The notes under the pieces are model-generated. The model ran no database searches and was not told the origin of the DNA. It worked only from the letters and a program-made list of their open reading frames with translations. Source: Datura wrightii (Eukaryota > Streptophyta > Magnoliopsida > Solanales > Solanaceae). From it: 64,000 nucleotides of DNA. Position numbers and translations under genes: made by a program. The stretch is from contig JASDFA010000002.1 in assembly GCA_035772735.1 (NCBI GenBank), forward strand, positions 32,818,501-32,882,500, written 5' to 3'. Shown in pieces: positions 54,510 through 64,000 of the stretch (the stretch's first letter is position 1; each line of letters begins with the position of its first letter).

Positions 54510-54546
54510 TGTTCGAGGCCGAACAAGGCTTTAAGTGTGGGGTAGG
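54510..54546 (+). promoter_or_regulatory. Terminal hairpin plus polypurine tract (E9)
   Basis: TGTTCG-AGGC-CGAACA (54510-54525), loop AGGC instead of AGGA, then TTTAAGTGTGGGGTAGG abutting the LTR. Confidence 0.75.
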
Positions 54547-56085
54547 TGATCTCGGGCAAAATAGCATGCCCGAGTGAAGCTTTAAAACTTTGTTTTGTCT
54601 TGTTTATCGACTTAATTATATGAATTCTCATGTATTTTTATGTAAATATGAATATATATACTAACCAACAAGATTAGTTCTTGTTTTTGTAGGTTTACAA
54701 TGATATTTAGGAACTAATCTATGAGTTGGTGAAGTGGAGGCATGGAATCGGAAGTAAAACGCGAACGTCGGCAAGGAGGATGCGCGAAACAGCCCACCTA
54801 CGCGTTTGCAACATGCCACGGCAGGCAGGCGGCGCGACCACCAACGTGTCACGGCCCCCAGCGCGCTGCACAAGCAGCTTGACATGCTGCCAAATGCGGC
54901 ATGGGGCTGTTTGGAGGCTGTTTTGATTTTTCAGTGTGCCTACGCGATGCCTCCGTGTCACGGAGGCATATTGGCGCGATAACCTCCGTGCCACGGAGCT
55001 AGTTCATGCTGGGAATAATTTTATACACCTCACATTTACTATAAATAGGTCCCTTAGCTCCTAAAATCATTGAGTCGTGATTTATTTATGAAAACCTGCC
55101 AAGGAGTGAAGGGAGAAGTGGGAGAACTCACCTAGGGTTCATCAATTTCATCTTCTCTTCTACCTATTCTTGTAAGTACGTTACTTTAATTATGTTTTCT
55201 AGTAATTGTATGAATTTGAGCGGCTAGAACCCTTCCTCTAGGGTTGAGGCCACGTGGTATGATTGTGAATACATGATTTTGTTTCGGTTTTAAGTTATTA
55301 ATTGTTGTTTTGTCTTACATTCTTAATTATGGTTGTCTTTATGATTGATCACCATGAAAACACACATGTTACACCTAGGCAAAAGCTTGAGAAAGAAAAC
55401 CTAGGCAAGAACATGAGAATGTAGGGAGCAAGTTTGTATCTTTTGATATGATTCGCGGTTAGGATAAGAAATTACACCTAATTTTCCTTGCTTGGTTTAT
55501 AAAATGGGATTATAACATGAAAGAACTTAGAAGTGTCACTCTACCACTCGTAGAAGTAGTTGTGAAGCTAGGTTGAGTTGAATGGTTAGAGGTACAAAAG
55601 TCCCTAATAAAAAGCATAAATTGAATGATTAGAGGTACGAAAGTCCCTAATCAAAAGCATAAATCCGATAAACCAAATCCACGTAATTGAATTGCTCACG
55701 AACTAGAATATCACATCATCGCTCAATGATGTAGTTGTGAGGCTAGTTTGTCATGTTTAGAGGTCGAAAGACCATGAGCATGCAATTTCAATTATGTGAG
55801 ACGACAATTGAATATTTCATACTTAAACCATCACAAAGCGTAGTATCGCATGATTATCTAACCTTAGCTTTACTTGCTTCTTGAATTATTTCAGAGTATT
55901 TCTGTGACCACCCCTAAATTTAATTAGACTTTATGAAAAACTTCTTTAATCAACACTTGCGAAAGTTAATATCACACTTGAATTTGATAATTAGCTAAAT
56001 AGGTCCAGTCCCTATGTGTTCGACATCCGGCTCTTAAAAAGGGCCACTATATTACTTGTATGACCCATACACTTGCGGGGCAGAA
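54547..56085 (+). repeat. 3' LTR of E9
   Basis: 1539 bp from TGATCTCGGGCA with hairpin CTCGGGCA-(8 nt)-TGCCCGAG (54551-54574). The perfect palindrome GCCTCCGTGTCACGGAGGC lies at about 54949-54967. TATAAATAG is at 55040-55048. The end reads GCAGAA rather than a clean CA, followed by ATCAC. Confidence 0.85.
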
Positions 56086-56090
56086 ATCAC

Positions 56091-57000
56091 AATATACAAC
56101 AAAGCCATTGGTGCCCTCCGATAAAGTCAACACCAGTGCTGAAGTGAGTCGGGCTTTCAATTCCTAAAAGATCTTCTCACAAGCCTCCGACCATGGAACT
56201 TCACCTTTTTCTGAGTTAATCTAGTCAATGGGGCTGCAATGGATGAGAAACCTTCTACGAACCTCTGATAGTAAACCGCTAAGCCCAAAAAGCTCCTGAT
56301 CTCCGAAGAGTTTACTAGTCTGGGCCAGTTCTTCACTGCCTCTATTATCTGGGAGTCCACCCTTATAGCTTCGCTTGACACTACATGTCCCATTAATGCA
56401 ACTGAATTCAGCCAGAACTTACATTTGCTGAACTTGGCGTATAGCTGGTTATCCTTGGGATGTCGCTCTCTCGAAATTGAGTTGGTGATACCCGGACCTG
56501 AGGTCTATCTTGGAGAAACATTTAGCACCCTGAAGTTGATCAAATAGGTCATCGATCCTGGGTAAAGGGTATCTATTCTTGACGGTGACCTTGGTTAACT
56601 GCCTATAGTCAATACACATCCGAAGAGAACCATTTTTCTTCTGGATGAACAACACTGGGGCACCCCATGGAGACTTACTTGGTCTAATGAAACCCTTATC
56701 TAGCAAATTCTTCAACTGCTCCTTTAACTCTTTTAGCTCGGCTGGGGCCATTCGGTAAGGAGGAATCAATATGCGATGTGTGTCGGGTAAAAGATCGATC
56801 TCAAAATCAATCTCCCTCTTGGGAGGAACACCTGGTAGGACATCTAGAAACACCTCGGAATACTCACATACCATGGGGACTGACTGAATGGTCGGGGTCT
56901 CATACATGGCGTCCTTAACCCTAACTAAATGGTAAATACAACCCTTAGCAATCATTTTTCGGGTCTTGAGATAGGAAATAAAGTGGCCTACAGGTACTGC
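56091..57000 (-). pseudogene. Reverse transcriptase and RNase H start (E8)
   Basis: Minus strand: VPPKREIDFEIDLLPDTHRI, PPYRMAPAELKELKEQLKNL, GFIRPSKSPWGAPVLFIQKK, RMCIDYRQLTKVTVKNRYPL, DDLFDQLQGAKCFSKIDLRS, GYHQL. The expected catalytic YxDD/FIDD region is absent. Sequence jumps near 56450 to LYAKFSKCKFWLNS, GHVVSSEAIRVDSQIIEAVK and a RSFLGLAVYYQRF block. ELKARLTSALVL and GFVVYCD follow, ending at the E9 boundary. A TAG replaces the Gln before ELKA. The missing stretch is a few hundred bases by comparison with intact chromoviruses. Confidence 0.9.
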
Positions 57001-57385
57001 TGAACTACCCTTCCATTCTAAAACTTGTTCACTGGGGAAACCAAAACTCCACTACTCGGGTTCTATAGTTAATAGAAGCATAACATGCAAACAACCAATC
57101 CATGCCCAAAATAATGTCAAAATGAGTCATAGCCAATTCTACTAAGTATGTGGAGGTAACCTTATGCAATACTATAATGGGGAAACCTCTATATACCCGC
57201 CTCGCAATGACTGAATCCCCAAACAGAGTAGACACAGAAAATGGTTCTGACAAAACTTCAAGATTGAATCCAAAGTTACTAGCAATGTAAGGTGTCATAA
57301 AAGATAGTGTATCTCCTAAATATAACAAAGCATAAGCATAAACATGAAATACTCGCAACATACCCGTAACAACATTGGGAGAACT
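57001..57385 (-). pseudogene. Aspartic protease (E8)
   Basis: The frame reads YALLYLGDTLSFMTPYIASN, VIARRVYRGFPIIVL, ELAMTHFDIILGMDWLF. Tekay proteases normally have LLDPGATLSF or similar; here the Asp position reads Tyr and the GA position GD, so the catalytic site is destroyed. DIILGMDWL is the usual second motif. Confidence 0.85.
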
Positions 57386-58610
57386 CTCCTGCTCCTATCG
57401 AGACCCAACTGCATAAAACCGGTTCCGGCGGTGGCCGCCAGCTGGACTAGTCAAAGTACCCTGCTGGGTAGGACGTGCCGCTGGAGCTTCTAAACTAGCC
57501 GTTGGAGTGCGCGCTCCACTACCCCCTAACTTGGCTGCAGGGCAATTCCTGAGCCTGTGCCTGGATTTTCCACACCCGAAACAAGCATCTGAGCCCACCA
57601 AACACCTCCCTGGGTGATTCTTTCCACAACTAGCACAAGATAGGAATGTGCGCTCTGTGCGCATGCTACTCTGACCCCTCGAACCTGAGGCCCTGCTCCT
57701 ATGATCATCTCGAGTCCTGGATGGGGTACTGGCTAAAGATGGTGCTGGTGTAATAGACCTGTGTTGGGACTGCTGGTGAGGCCCACCTCCTGGCCTCAGC
57801 TGGAAAAACCTATAACTATCAGTTCTAGCTCTCTTGGCCTCTCTCTTCCTCATATGAGCTACCTCCATCTGCTGGGCATAAAGCACTATTCGTGGGTAGT
57901 CCATATCCTGATGAAGCGTGGCTATTCTTCAGTCCTTGTCTACATACTCGGCTACTCCCTGCACGAATCTGATTACCCGTGTCCTCTAGTCCATCACTAA
58001 CTCCGGGGCATACTTTGACAGGAGAGTGAACTCAAGTGAATATTCTAACACTGTCATCTTTCCCTGTTTGAGATTAACAAACTCAGCTACTTTCAATTCC
58101 CTCATCTCCCGAAGGAAGAACCTGTCGAGAAAGGCCATGTGGAACTCATCCCAGCTAATAGGGCCTACTGCCGCTGCCCTGCTATCCTTCCATTGCTTGT
58201 ACCAAATATAAGCAACCTCCTTTAGCTGGTAAGAGGCCAAATCAACACACTCCTCATTTGTCACCCCCATAACCAAAGTCATCTTCAAGATTTCTTCAAT
58301 GAACTCGTGTGGATCCTTGTCCACCTTTGATCCCATGAACTCGGGAGGGTTTATCTCACAATGTCTCTAATCCAAGCTGACGCTGTGTTGCCATTCAGTG
58401 GGACATGCGCAACAGCCTGCTGGTTGACCTGAGCGGTCAAGGCCTGCACCAACATCTGAATAGCTGCCTGAAACTCAACGTGGGCAGCTGGCTCTAGTGC
58501 CTGGGGCTCTTGAACAGGTAGGATCTGCTAACACGCATGATCATTGCCACCTCCGTGGCCTTCATCATTTCTTTTCCTCCTTCCGTTTATTCTTCTAGGA
58601 GACATAATTT
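57386..58610 (-). pseudogene. gag (E8)
   Basis: Minus strand: N-terminal part near the ATG at about 58602 (MSPRRINGRRK), capsid-like core at 58336-57986 (DPHEFIEEILKMTLVMGV, VGPISWDEFHMAFLDRFF, EFVNLKQGKMTVLEYSLEF, LSKYAPELV). The Cys-rich part at 57650-57540 has CASCGKNHPGRC and the zinc knuckle CFGCGKSRHRLRNC. Stops and a frame change lie between blocks, for example near 57910-57985. Confidence 0.88.
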
Positions 58611-58803
58611 TCTGTAATCGCGAACAACACGAATTAGAATGATGGAAAGACTTTTCATCGCACGATATGGATCATGAAAGAAGGGGACATTTCCTAAAAC
58701 GTTTAGTATCCTCTTCATCTTAAGTCTGACATGCTTCATATGCATGAAAAAGACTCTACCTAACGCGGCTTTTAGACTCCCTAGGACACATCTGAACCTA
58801 TTT

Positions 58804-58814
58804 CTCTAATACCA
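58804..58814 (-). other. Primer binding site of E8 (initiator Met tRNA)
   Basis: Minus strand TGGTATTAGAG, one C to T change from the perfect match kept in E4. Confidence 0.8.
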
Positions 58815-58818
58815 AGTT

Positions 58819-60941
58819 TATCACAACCCGAGAGTACACCCCAATCGTAGACACAGGATGAGGAGCCTCGAGGGACCCCAAGTCAACCCATGGCATGAGC
58901 ATATAACTAAACCATTCTCATAAGGTGAAAGAATTATCTTAATAATCATGAACAAAAGGAACTGTGACATGAAACATAAGAACAACAATATATGATCCAA
59001 GCATAAACAGCTGAATACTACAAATAGGTTTGAAAGCCTTTGATCATAATAGACGGGTTGAAGGGTAAACACCCCAACTAACCCCAACATTCTGACAACT
59101 AAAAGACAGGCAAAAATCCAAACATGAAGCCCCCAAATCATAAGGACTCACCACTGAGAACTAAGAGCAGAACTGAGAGCAAACTAAGAGCGACGCTGAA
59201 CCTGCAAACCGGATCCTATATCATAAAATGATATAGCATAGAAACTATGCGGGTCAGTACTTGGAATGTACTAAGTATACGAGGTATGCAAGAAAATACT
59301 TAAAACATAAAAGTTATAGGAGTGAGGACATCATGATCATAAAGACTGAAGTCATAAGTATAATGTAAGGCTCAAGATTTCAAAAATATTCATAAACCAT
59401 TCATAGTCATAACGTGAGAGAAAAACATTTCATAAAACATAAGTTGAGCCAAAAGAATATAATCATACATGCATTAAAACAATGAGGAACAGTGGGAGAT
59501 TTCTATAACCGACATACCCCATATGAGCACACATGGAGCCCAACCTATAAGCCTAGTAGGGAGGCCGTTCATACCTTGCCAAGGTATGAACCATAAAAGG
59601 CGTGATATTAGTCGTGAAAGGACCTGTAGGGCAAAAGGGACAGTCACTGAGGAGGTCCCAAACATAACCTACGGTGGCATGTAGTTCTGAGATTTGGGGC
59701 GTAACCTAGGCCCCGAACCTACTCGGTGATAAGTACTACTCCCAAAACAAGAAACATGCTCATAAAAATTCATACATGACATGCATGGCTAGTTAAACCA
59801 TGATAATCATAACATGCTTGAGAAGTTGTAATACCAGCCATGGAATTGGGCCCATGGATCAGCCAAAATCATAGTTCATAAATCATAAGCGACATGTGGG
59901 CATTGACCATAATTCAATCATACTTGAAATGCTTAAATTTATAAGAAAACAGATCATAATAACATTAGTAATTGAAAACATGTTTGAAATTCATAAGTTC
60001 ATATCATGCTTGAGAAGTCACCATAACCATGAATTTCACTAAAAACCCCATGATTTGGGCACATGAGATTTTAGGGACTAAATCATCAAATATTGCATAA
60101 AAGAAGAGAAAACAACCCAATAATTCAACACCCATGATTTTAGACATACTACAACATGCTCATATCGATTTTGAGGAAACATACATTGGGTTATGACCCA
60201 TAGAGGTTTAGAAATGTTAAACATAGTATTAGTGAGAAATTGGGCATGGGTTGGGATAAACCACCCATTGAAAACCCCACATACCTTGAACTTGTTGGTT
60301 CTTAGCTCCATTGAAAAGCCCTCAATAGAAACTTGAAGAACTTGAAGAAGAACACTTGAATCCCTTTCCTTTTTCCTCTATACTTTTACATTCATCAAAT
60401 GAGGTTTATCATGAATGATTTCCCCTTAAAAAACCCTGTCCTAACCTCAAAACGACGTAGTTTAGGTCTTAGGAGTGTAGAAAATTATGAGAAGGCCCTT
60501 ACTAATTCACAGGAAATAACTGCCAGGTGACCCTAACGGGTGACCTGACGACTCGTCAGGACGGGCAATGACTTGTTGGGTCGCCCATCAAGTACAATGG
60601 ATACCAGGTCGACTGGGCTCATAACGGGTGACTCAATGACTCATCACAAGTGACCACGAGTCATCGTCACCTTCCGTCAAGTCCACTGCCTCATCCTTAA
60701 TTAAATCCTCAACTTTACCCCCCGGTGGACCTGATGACTTGTGGTAGCTGACCACGAGTCGTTCCCACGCCCGTGGGGAAATCAACTCCTCAGCTCATTC
60801 CAACCATCCCATGAGCCACCTGACGACTCGTGGGGTCTCCTCACAAGTCGTCTAACGACTCATCTTGCATTGCCGCAACATTTTAAAGATGTTTCCCCAT
60901 TTGACTCCCAGTTCTGATCCTTGGGTTCCTGGGGTATAACA
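58819..60941 (-). repeat. 5' LTR of E8
   Basis: About 2.1 kb, starting (minus) TGTTATACCCC at 60941 and ending GTTGTGATA at 58819. It carries the ACGACTCGT palindromes (60540-60870) and a perfect 12-bp inverted repeat at 59567-59591. Confidence 0.85.
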
Positions 60942-61718
60942 ATGAACCTCTAGCATGAAGTTGAGTTGAGGGCCTTCTTACCGATTGGGTTTTTCATATT
61001 AGTTTGTATAAGGCTCAACTTCAAAGGATCTTAGCTCCCATTTTACAAAATATTTTTGGATGATTTAGTATATCAAATTGAATCCTTTCGAGTCTTCTTT
61101 CCAACGCATCCAACCTTATGCTAATCGTGGTTCAAAGTAAAATGTTATGAGTGATTTAGTGAATCTACAACAGGCATTGTACGACTCTCAGTATGAGTCG
61201 TACAATCAACCTACGACAGGTACTGCTGGCCGTAGTAACTGCCAGTTACAGGTTTTATTTCATTATTTTTGAGGCATTTTAGTAAAATCCTATGCTTCTA
61301 ACTCCTAAATGATGTCGGTTTGGGCTTCCTTAAGGTCATATTAAAGGGATTAACCTAGCCTAAATCCTTACTCTCTTCAAACATGCTTAGATTAGCTTTT
61401 CTCTCAAGAAGGAGGTAGGGTTCATTACCTGTAACTTCTCAATTCCTCTTGGATCTTCAAAACAAGTCAACGGATTATCAACCCAGGTATGTAAAGCTAT
61501 TAATGGGTGCAATAGTCCAGACCCATGCCCAATTTCCTCTCAATTCGTGATGTCCTAGTTAATGATTCCATGGGGTTTCTACCCAGTGCATGAATTTCCT
61601 AAGTTATAACCATGGGTATGATCTAAGCATGTTTAAATGATGAATTATGATTAATGGGCAGATTTTTCAATGTTTTAAATTATAAATTGTTTTTTCAAGT
61701 TTTCTAAACTATGATGTC
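60942..61718 (+). repeat. E10: piece of a Tekay-like LTR, cut by E11
   Basis: 61428-61718 matches the start of E4 (14733-15027), so this is a plus-strand LTR of the same family, continuing in E4 where it breaks off here. It begins at the E8 border and carries GTACGACTCTCAGTATGAG-type palindromes near 61180-61240. The remainder lies beyond E11, outside the window. Confidence 0.75.
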
Positions 61719-63219
61719 TGATCTTGGGCAGAATTGCATGCCCAAGTGATACTCAAATGCTTCATTTCTACTTGTTTATCTATGGTTATGTGTACATTCT
61801 CATGTGATTCTTAGATAATGTGAATTTATACTAACCAACATGATTAGTGTTGTTTTGCAGGTAAAAGGAAAATTTGGAAGCTAATATATATATTGGTGAA
61901 GTGCGGGAATGGACTTGGAAACAAGGAGTGGAAGTTGACAAGGGAAAGCAGCGAAAATAAGGGCTCCGCGATGGAGCCGTGTCACGCTACCATCGCGGAG
62001 GTATTCTGCCTCAGATGAATTAATTATGTCAAATTCCAGTGGAGGTTCGCATTACCTCTGTGGCACGGATGCAGTGCTCTGCGATGCACTCCGTGTCACG
62101 TTGAGTGTAATTACCTGGAACCTCAAGTTTCAGTGAAGGTGCGCGATAGCACCGTGGCACGGAGGCAAGGATCCGCGATGCAAGTTGTGCCACGTTGAGG
62201 TGCAATTACCTGGGAGCCAATTTCCAGTAAGGGTCTGCGATACCCCCGTGGCACTGAGGGTGTGCTCCGCGATACACTCCATGCCACGTTGCTTGTTATT
62301 CTGGGAAAAATTTTCAATAGTATAAATAGCACAATTAGGTTTTATCTTAAACATTCTGACTTGGTTGAGCAAGAACGGGGGTTACAGGCAGTTGAGAGGA
62401 CGAAAATTCTAGGGTTTTTCTCTTTCTCTTTCTCTTTAATTTCAATTGCTTGTATGAATTCTACTTATTTGAAGATGTTTAATCCACAAATGAGTGGCTA
62501 ATTCACTTCTTGCTGAGGTTAAGAATAATTGTAGAGGAATGTAATTGTTGATCATTTCAGTTTTCATCTTTTCTTCAATGGTTGTTCTATCAATTCTTGT
62601 TTTTACTACATTAATGTTTGGCCTATGTTAATGTATATCTAGAAATCCAATTTTGATTTTTAAAAGGAAAGGAATTGGACAGAGGTGAATTGGTAGGATA
62701 TGATCTTTTCTTAGCTGTAAAAATTGAGAAAAGATTTACATTCAGAATAGAAATATATCTGAAAGTCTTATTAGTCAATTACGGAATCGGTTATGTATGG
62801 CTAGAGCATGAAATACTTATATCACAGAAATGTAGATTAAGGTCTCATGATTCTTAAATTGGATAGGAGTCGAAAGATCCAATCCATAGGTAATAAATTC
62901 CTGACTAGCAACCGAAGAGAAGATTAGCTGAATTGCATTGATAAATTACATCCCTACATGTTTGTCTTAACCTCAGCTTGTTCATTACTATTGTTCAGAC
63001 TCAAATTATAATCTTGACTTAGATTCTCATTACTTAGTAAACTTTAACTCTTAAAACATTATTTATTTGGTTGTCTGCATTCATAGAGATATCGTTCACT
63101 GATGCTGAAGTTAATTAATACCGTAGTTCAGTCCCTGTGGGATCGATACTTGGCTTGAAATAAGCTACTTTACTACTTGTTTGACCACGTGCACTTGCGT
63201 TTAGTTCTTATGCCGAACA
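61719..63219 (+). repeat. 5' LTR of E11
   Basis: 1501 bp, TGATCTTGGGCA to GCCGAACA. The opening hairpin CTTGGGCA-(8 nt)-TGCCCAAG is at 61723-61746. It has four GC-rich units (about 61965-62295), one more than E3 and E7. TATAAATAG is at 62321-62329. The U5-like motif lies near 63137. Confidence 0.9.
62321..62329 (+). promoter_or_regulatory. TATA box of the E11 LTR
   Basis: TATAAATAG, downstream of the four GC-rich units. Confidence 0.65.
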
Positions 63220-63226
63220 TGTTTTT

Positions 63227-63244
63227 TGGCGCCGTTGCCGGGGA
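63227..63244 (+). other. Primer binding site of E11 (tRNA-Asp)
   Basis: TGGCGCCGTTGCCGGGGA, identical to the E7 site, seven bases after the LTR. Confidence 0.9.
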
Positions 63245-63516
63245 CTGGCAATTGGTAAATTTATTTTCTTAGTGTTAGTTTGCAAATTCTATATAAGTGT
63301 TGACAACTTGATCTTAGCCTTTCTCTTACAGATATTGAATTCTTCTGAACACTGGCAAGAGTTAAGGAGTAGGTGGATTCATTTATATAGCCGGAGAGAC
63401 AATTTCATCGCCAAAGAAGGAAAGCTCTAGAGAAGAAGCTGCAGTTACTAAGACAGGCAATTCTGGAGCAACAACAGAATCCACCGCTTGTGAGGGCAGT
63501 TTTAGTTCCCGAGGAG

Positions 63517-64000
63517 ATGGCAGCAAGGCCGGTTCACGAAGTGGCAATCCCACATACAAACAATGTTACATCTAGTATTCGTAGACCAGAGCCAGGAGGG
63601 AGGTTCGAGCTTAAACAAAGCATGGTGCAGTTATTGCACACCAGCGGTAAATTCACAGGTCTCCCTCATGAAGATCCACAACAACATCTCCAAAACTTTT
63701 TGGAGATAAGTGACACTTACATTCCCGCTGGAGTGTCATCCGACTATGTGAGGCTTACAGTATTTCAATTATCATTATTGGGGGAAGCAAAGAGGTGGTT
63801 GAAAGCTGAACCACCTAACTCTATCACTACTTCGGATGATCTTGTGAGAAAGTTTCTTATACGATTCTTTCCATCTGGGAAGACAGCCAGACTTAGAAGT
63901 CAGATTCTAAGTTTTAAACAAAGAGAGGGTGAGAATTTGTATCAAGCTTGGGAGAGGTTCAAATCAATGTTAAGGGATAGTCCTCACCATCACCAGTCTG
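63517..64000 (+). CDS. gag, 5' part (E11), runs off the window
   Basis: The frame is open from a TAG at about 63398 to the window end with no stop. The first ATG in it is 63517 (MAARPVHEVAIPHTNNV). Upstream in-frame codons (RQRRKALEKKLQLLRQA) have no ATG, so the true start could be non-AUG or further 5'. It continues with PGGRFELKQSMVQLLHTSGK and FTGLPHEDPQQHLQNFLEIS. SDYVRLTVFQLSLLGEAKRW and RSQILSFKQREGENLYQAWE, the retrotransposon Gag core, follow. It is very similar to E7 gag and better preserved. Whether the rest is intact cannot be seen. Confidence 0.85.
   Translation, partial: MAARPVHEVAIPHTNNVTSSIRRPEPGGRFELKQSMVQLLHTSGKFTGLPHEDPQQHLQNFLEISDTYIPAGVSSDYVRLTVFQLSLLGEAKRWLKAEPPNSITTSDDLVRKFLIRFFPSGKTARLRSQILSFKQREGENLYQAWERFKSMLRDSPHHHQS

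Larger units (their letters stand above)
50177..56085 (+). mobile_element. E9: reduced Athila-like element inserted in E8
   Basis: Two LTRs (50177-51665, 3' edge lost, and 54547-56085) flank about 2.9 kb. ATCAC is found on both sides (50172-50176, 56086-56090). The E8 reading frame across the site is restored in phase if E9 and one ATCAC are ignored. The interior has a gag remnant, the two-hairpin motif and both hairpin-polypurine modules, but no protease, no ORF2 and no PBS. The LTR resembles that of E3/E7/E11, so it is a sister family. Confidence 0.88.
47368..60941 (-). mobile_element. E8: Tekay-type chromovirus, decayed, split by E9
   Basis: Minus-strand order: 5' LTR, initiator-Met PBS, gag with zinc knuckles, protease, reverse transcriptase, RNase H, integrase, chromodomain, polypurine tract, partial 3' LTR. 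The domain order and C-terminal chromodomain are those of Tekay/Del chromoviruses. E9 (plus strand, ATCAC duplication) cuts pol at the RNase H start. The 3' LTR is truncated at 47368. Frames are broken throughout. Confidence 0.93.
61719..64000 (+). mobile_element. E11: 5' part of an E7-family element
   Basis: LTR, PBS and the start of gag, running off the right edge. It is inserted in E10; the 5 bp before it are ATGTC. It retains the 189 bp of 5' gag region lost in E7. Confidence 0.9.

Noticed and set aside
1..64000. Ordinary host protein-coding gene
   Set aside because: All domains I can recognise are from retrotransposons, and all long gaps between them are LTR or element noncoding DNA.

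Overview
This 64 kb window is plant repeat DNA in which I can support no ordinary host gene, rRNA, tRNA or CRISPR array. Almost every base belongs to Ty3/gypsy LTR retrotransposons piled into one another. A flowering plant is certain from the families present (Tekay-type chromovirus with integrase chromodomain; Athila/Tat-like elements with tRNA-Asp primer binding sites; the 'putative plant transposon protein' ORF). A eudicot, perhaps Solanaceae, is my guess from memory of such repeats and is not proven here.

Layout (names are mine). E1 (1-5284,+) is the 3' part of an Athila-like element. E2 (5285-12566,-) sits in its LTR. E3 (12567-14732,+) is a truncated copy ending in an LTR. E4 (14733-17200,+) is a gutted Tekay-like element. 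E5 (17201-47367,-) is an Athila-like element. E6 (22559-43000,-, target duplication CCCAT) is inserted in E5, and E7 (27344-36889,+, target duplication ATGAT) is inserted in E6. E8 (47368-60941,-) is a decayed Tekay chromovirus. E9 (50177-56085,+, target duplication ATCAC) splits its pol at the RNase H start. E10 (60942-61718,+) is a Tekay-like LTR piece, cut by E11 (61719-64000,+), which runs off the window.

The Athila-like elements (E1, E2, E5, E6, E7, with E9 as a reduced relative and E3/E11 as partial copies) share one plan. It runs LTR, tRNA-Asp PBS, gag-protease, a two-hairpin RNA motif just after the protease stop, a promoter-like stretch with a leader intron, ORF2 of the plant-transposon-protein type, a hairpin plus internal polypurine tract, 1.3-2 kb of noncoding DNA, a second hairpin plus terminal polypurine tract, and an LTR that opens with a third hairpin. 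None of them carries reverse transcriptase or integrase, so they would need enzymes from another element.

The most interesting signal is this set of hairpins. Stem sequences differ completely between families while pairing, loop (AGGCAA, GGGA or AGGA) and position stay fixed, which is what selection on RNA structure looks like. The AGGA hairpin is also found before the polypurine tract of the unrelated Tekay element E8. A second signal is that ORF2 looks like its own transcription unit. In three families a TATA-like box and a predicted 0.69-0.72 kb leader intron precede the ORF2 ATG at the same relative place.

Most coding regions are broken by stops, deletions and frameshifts. Many stops fit CAG to TAG or CGA to TGA change, as expected for methylated, silenced repeats. 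All identities quoted are by eye.
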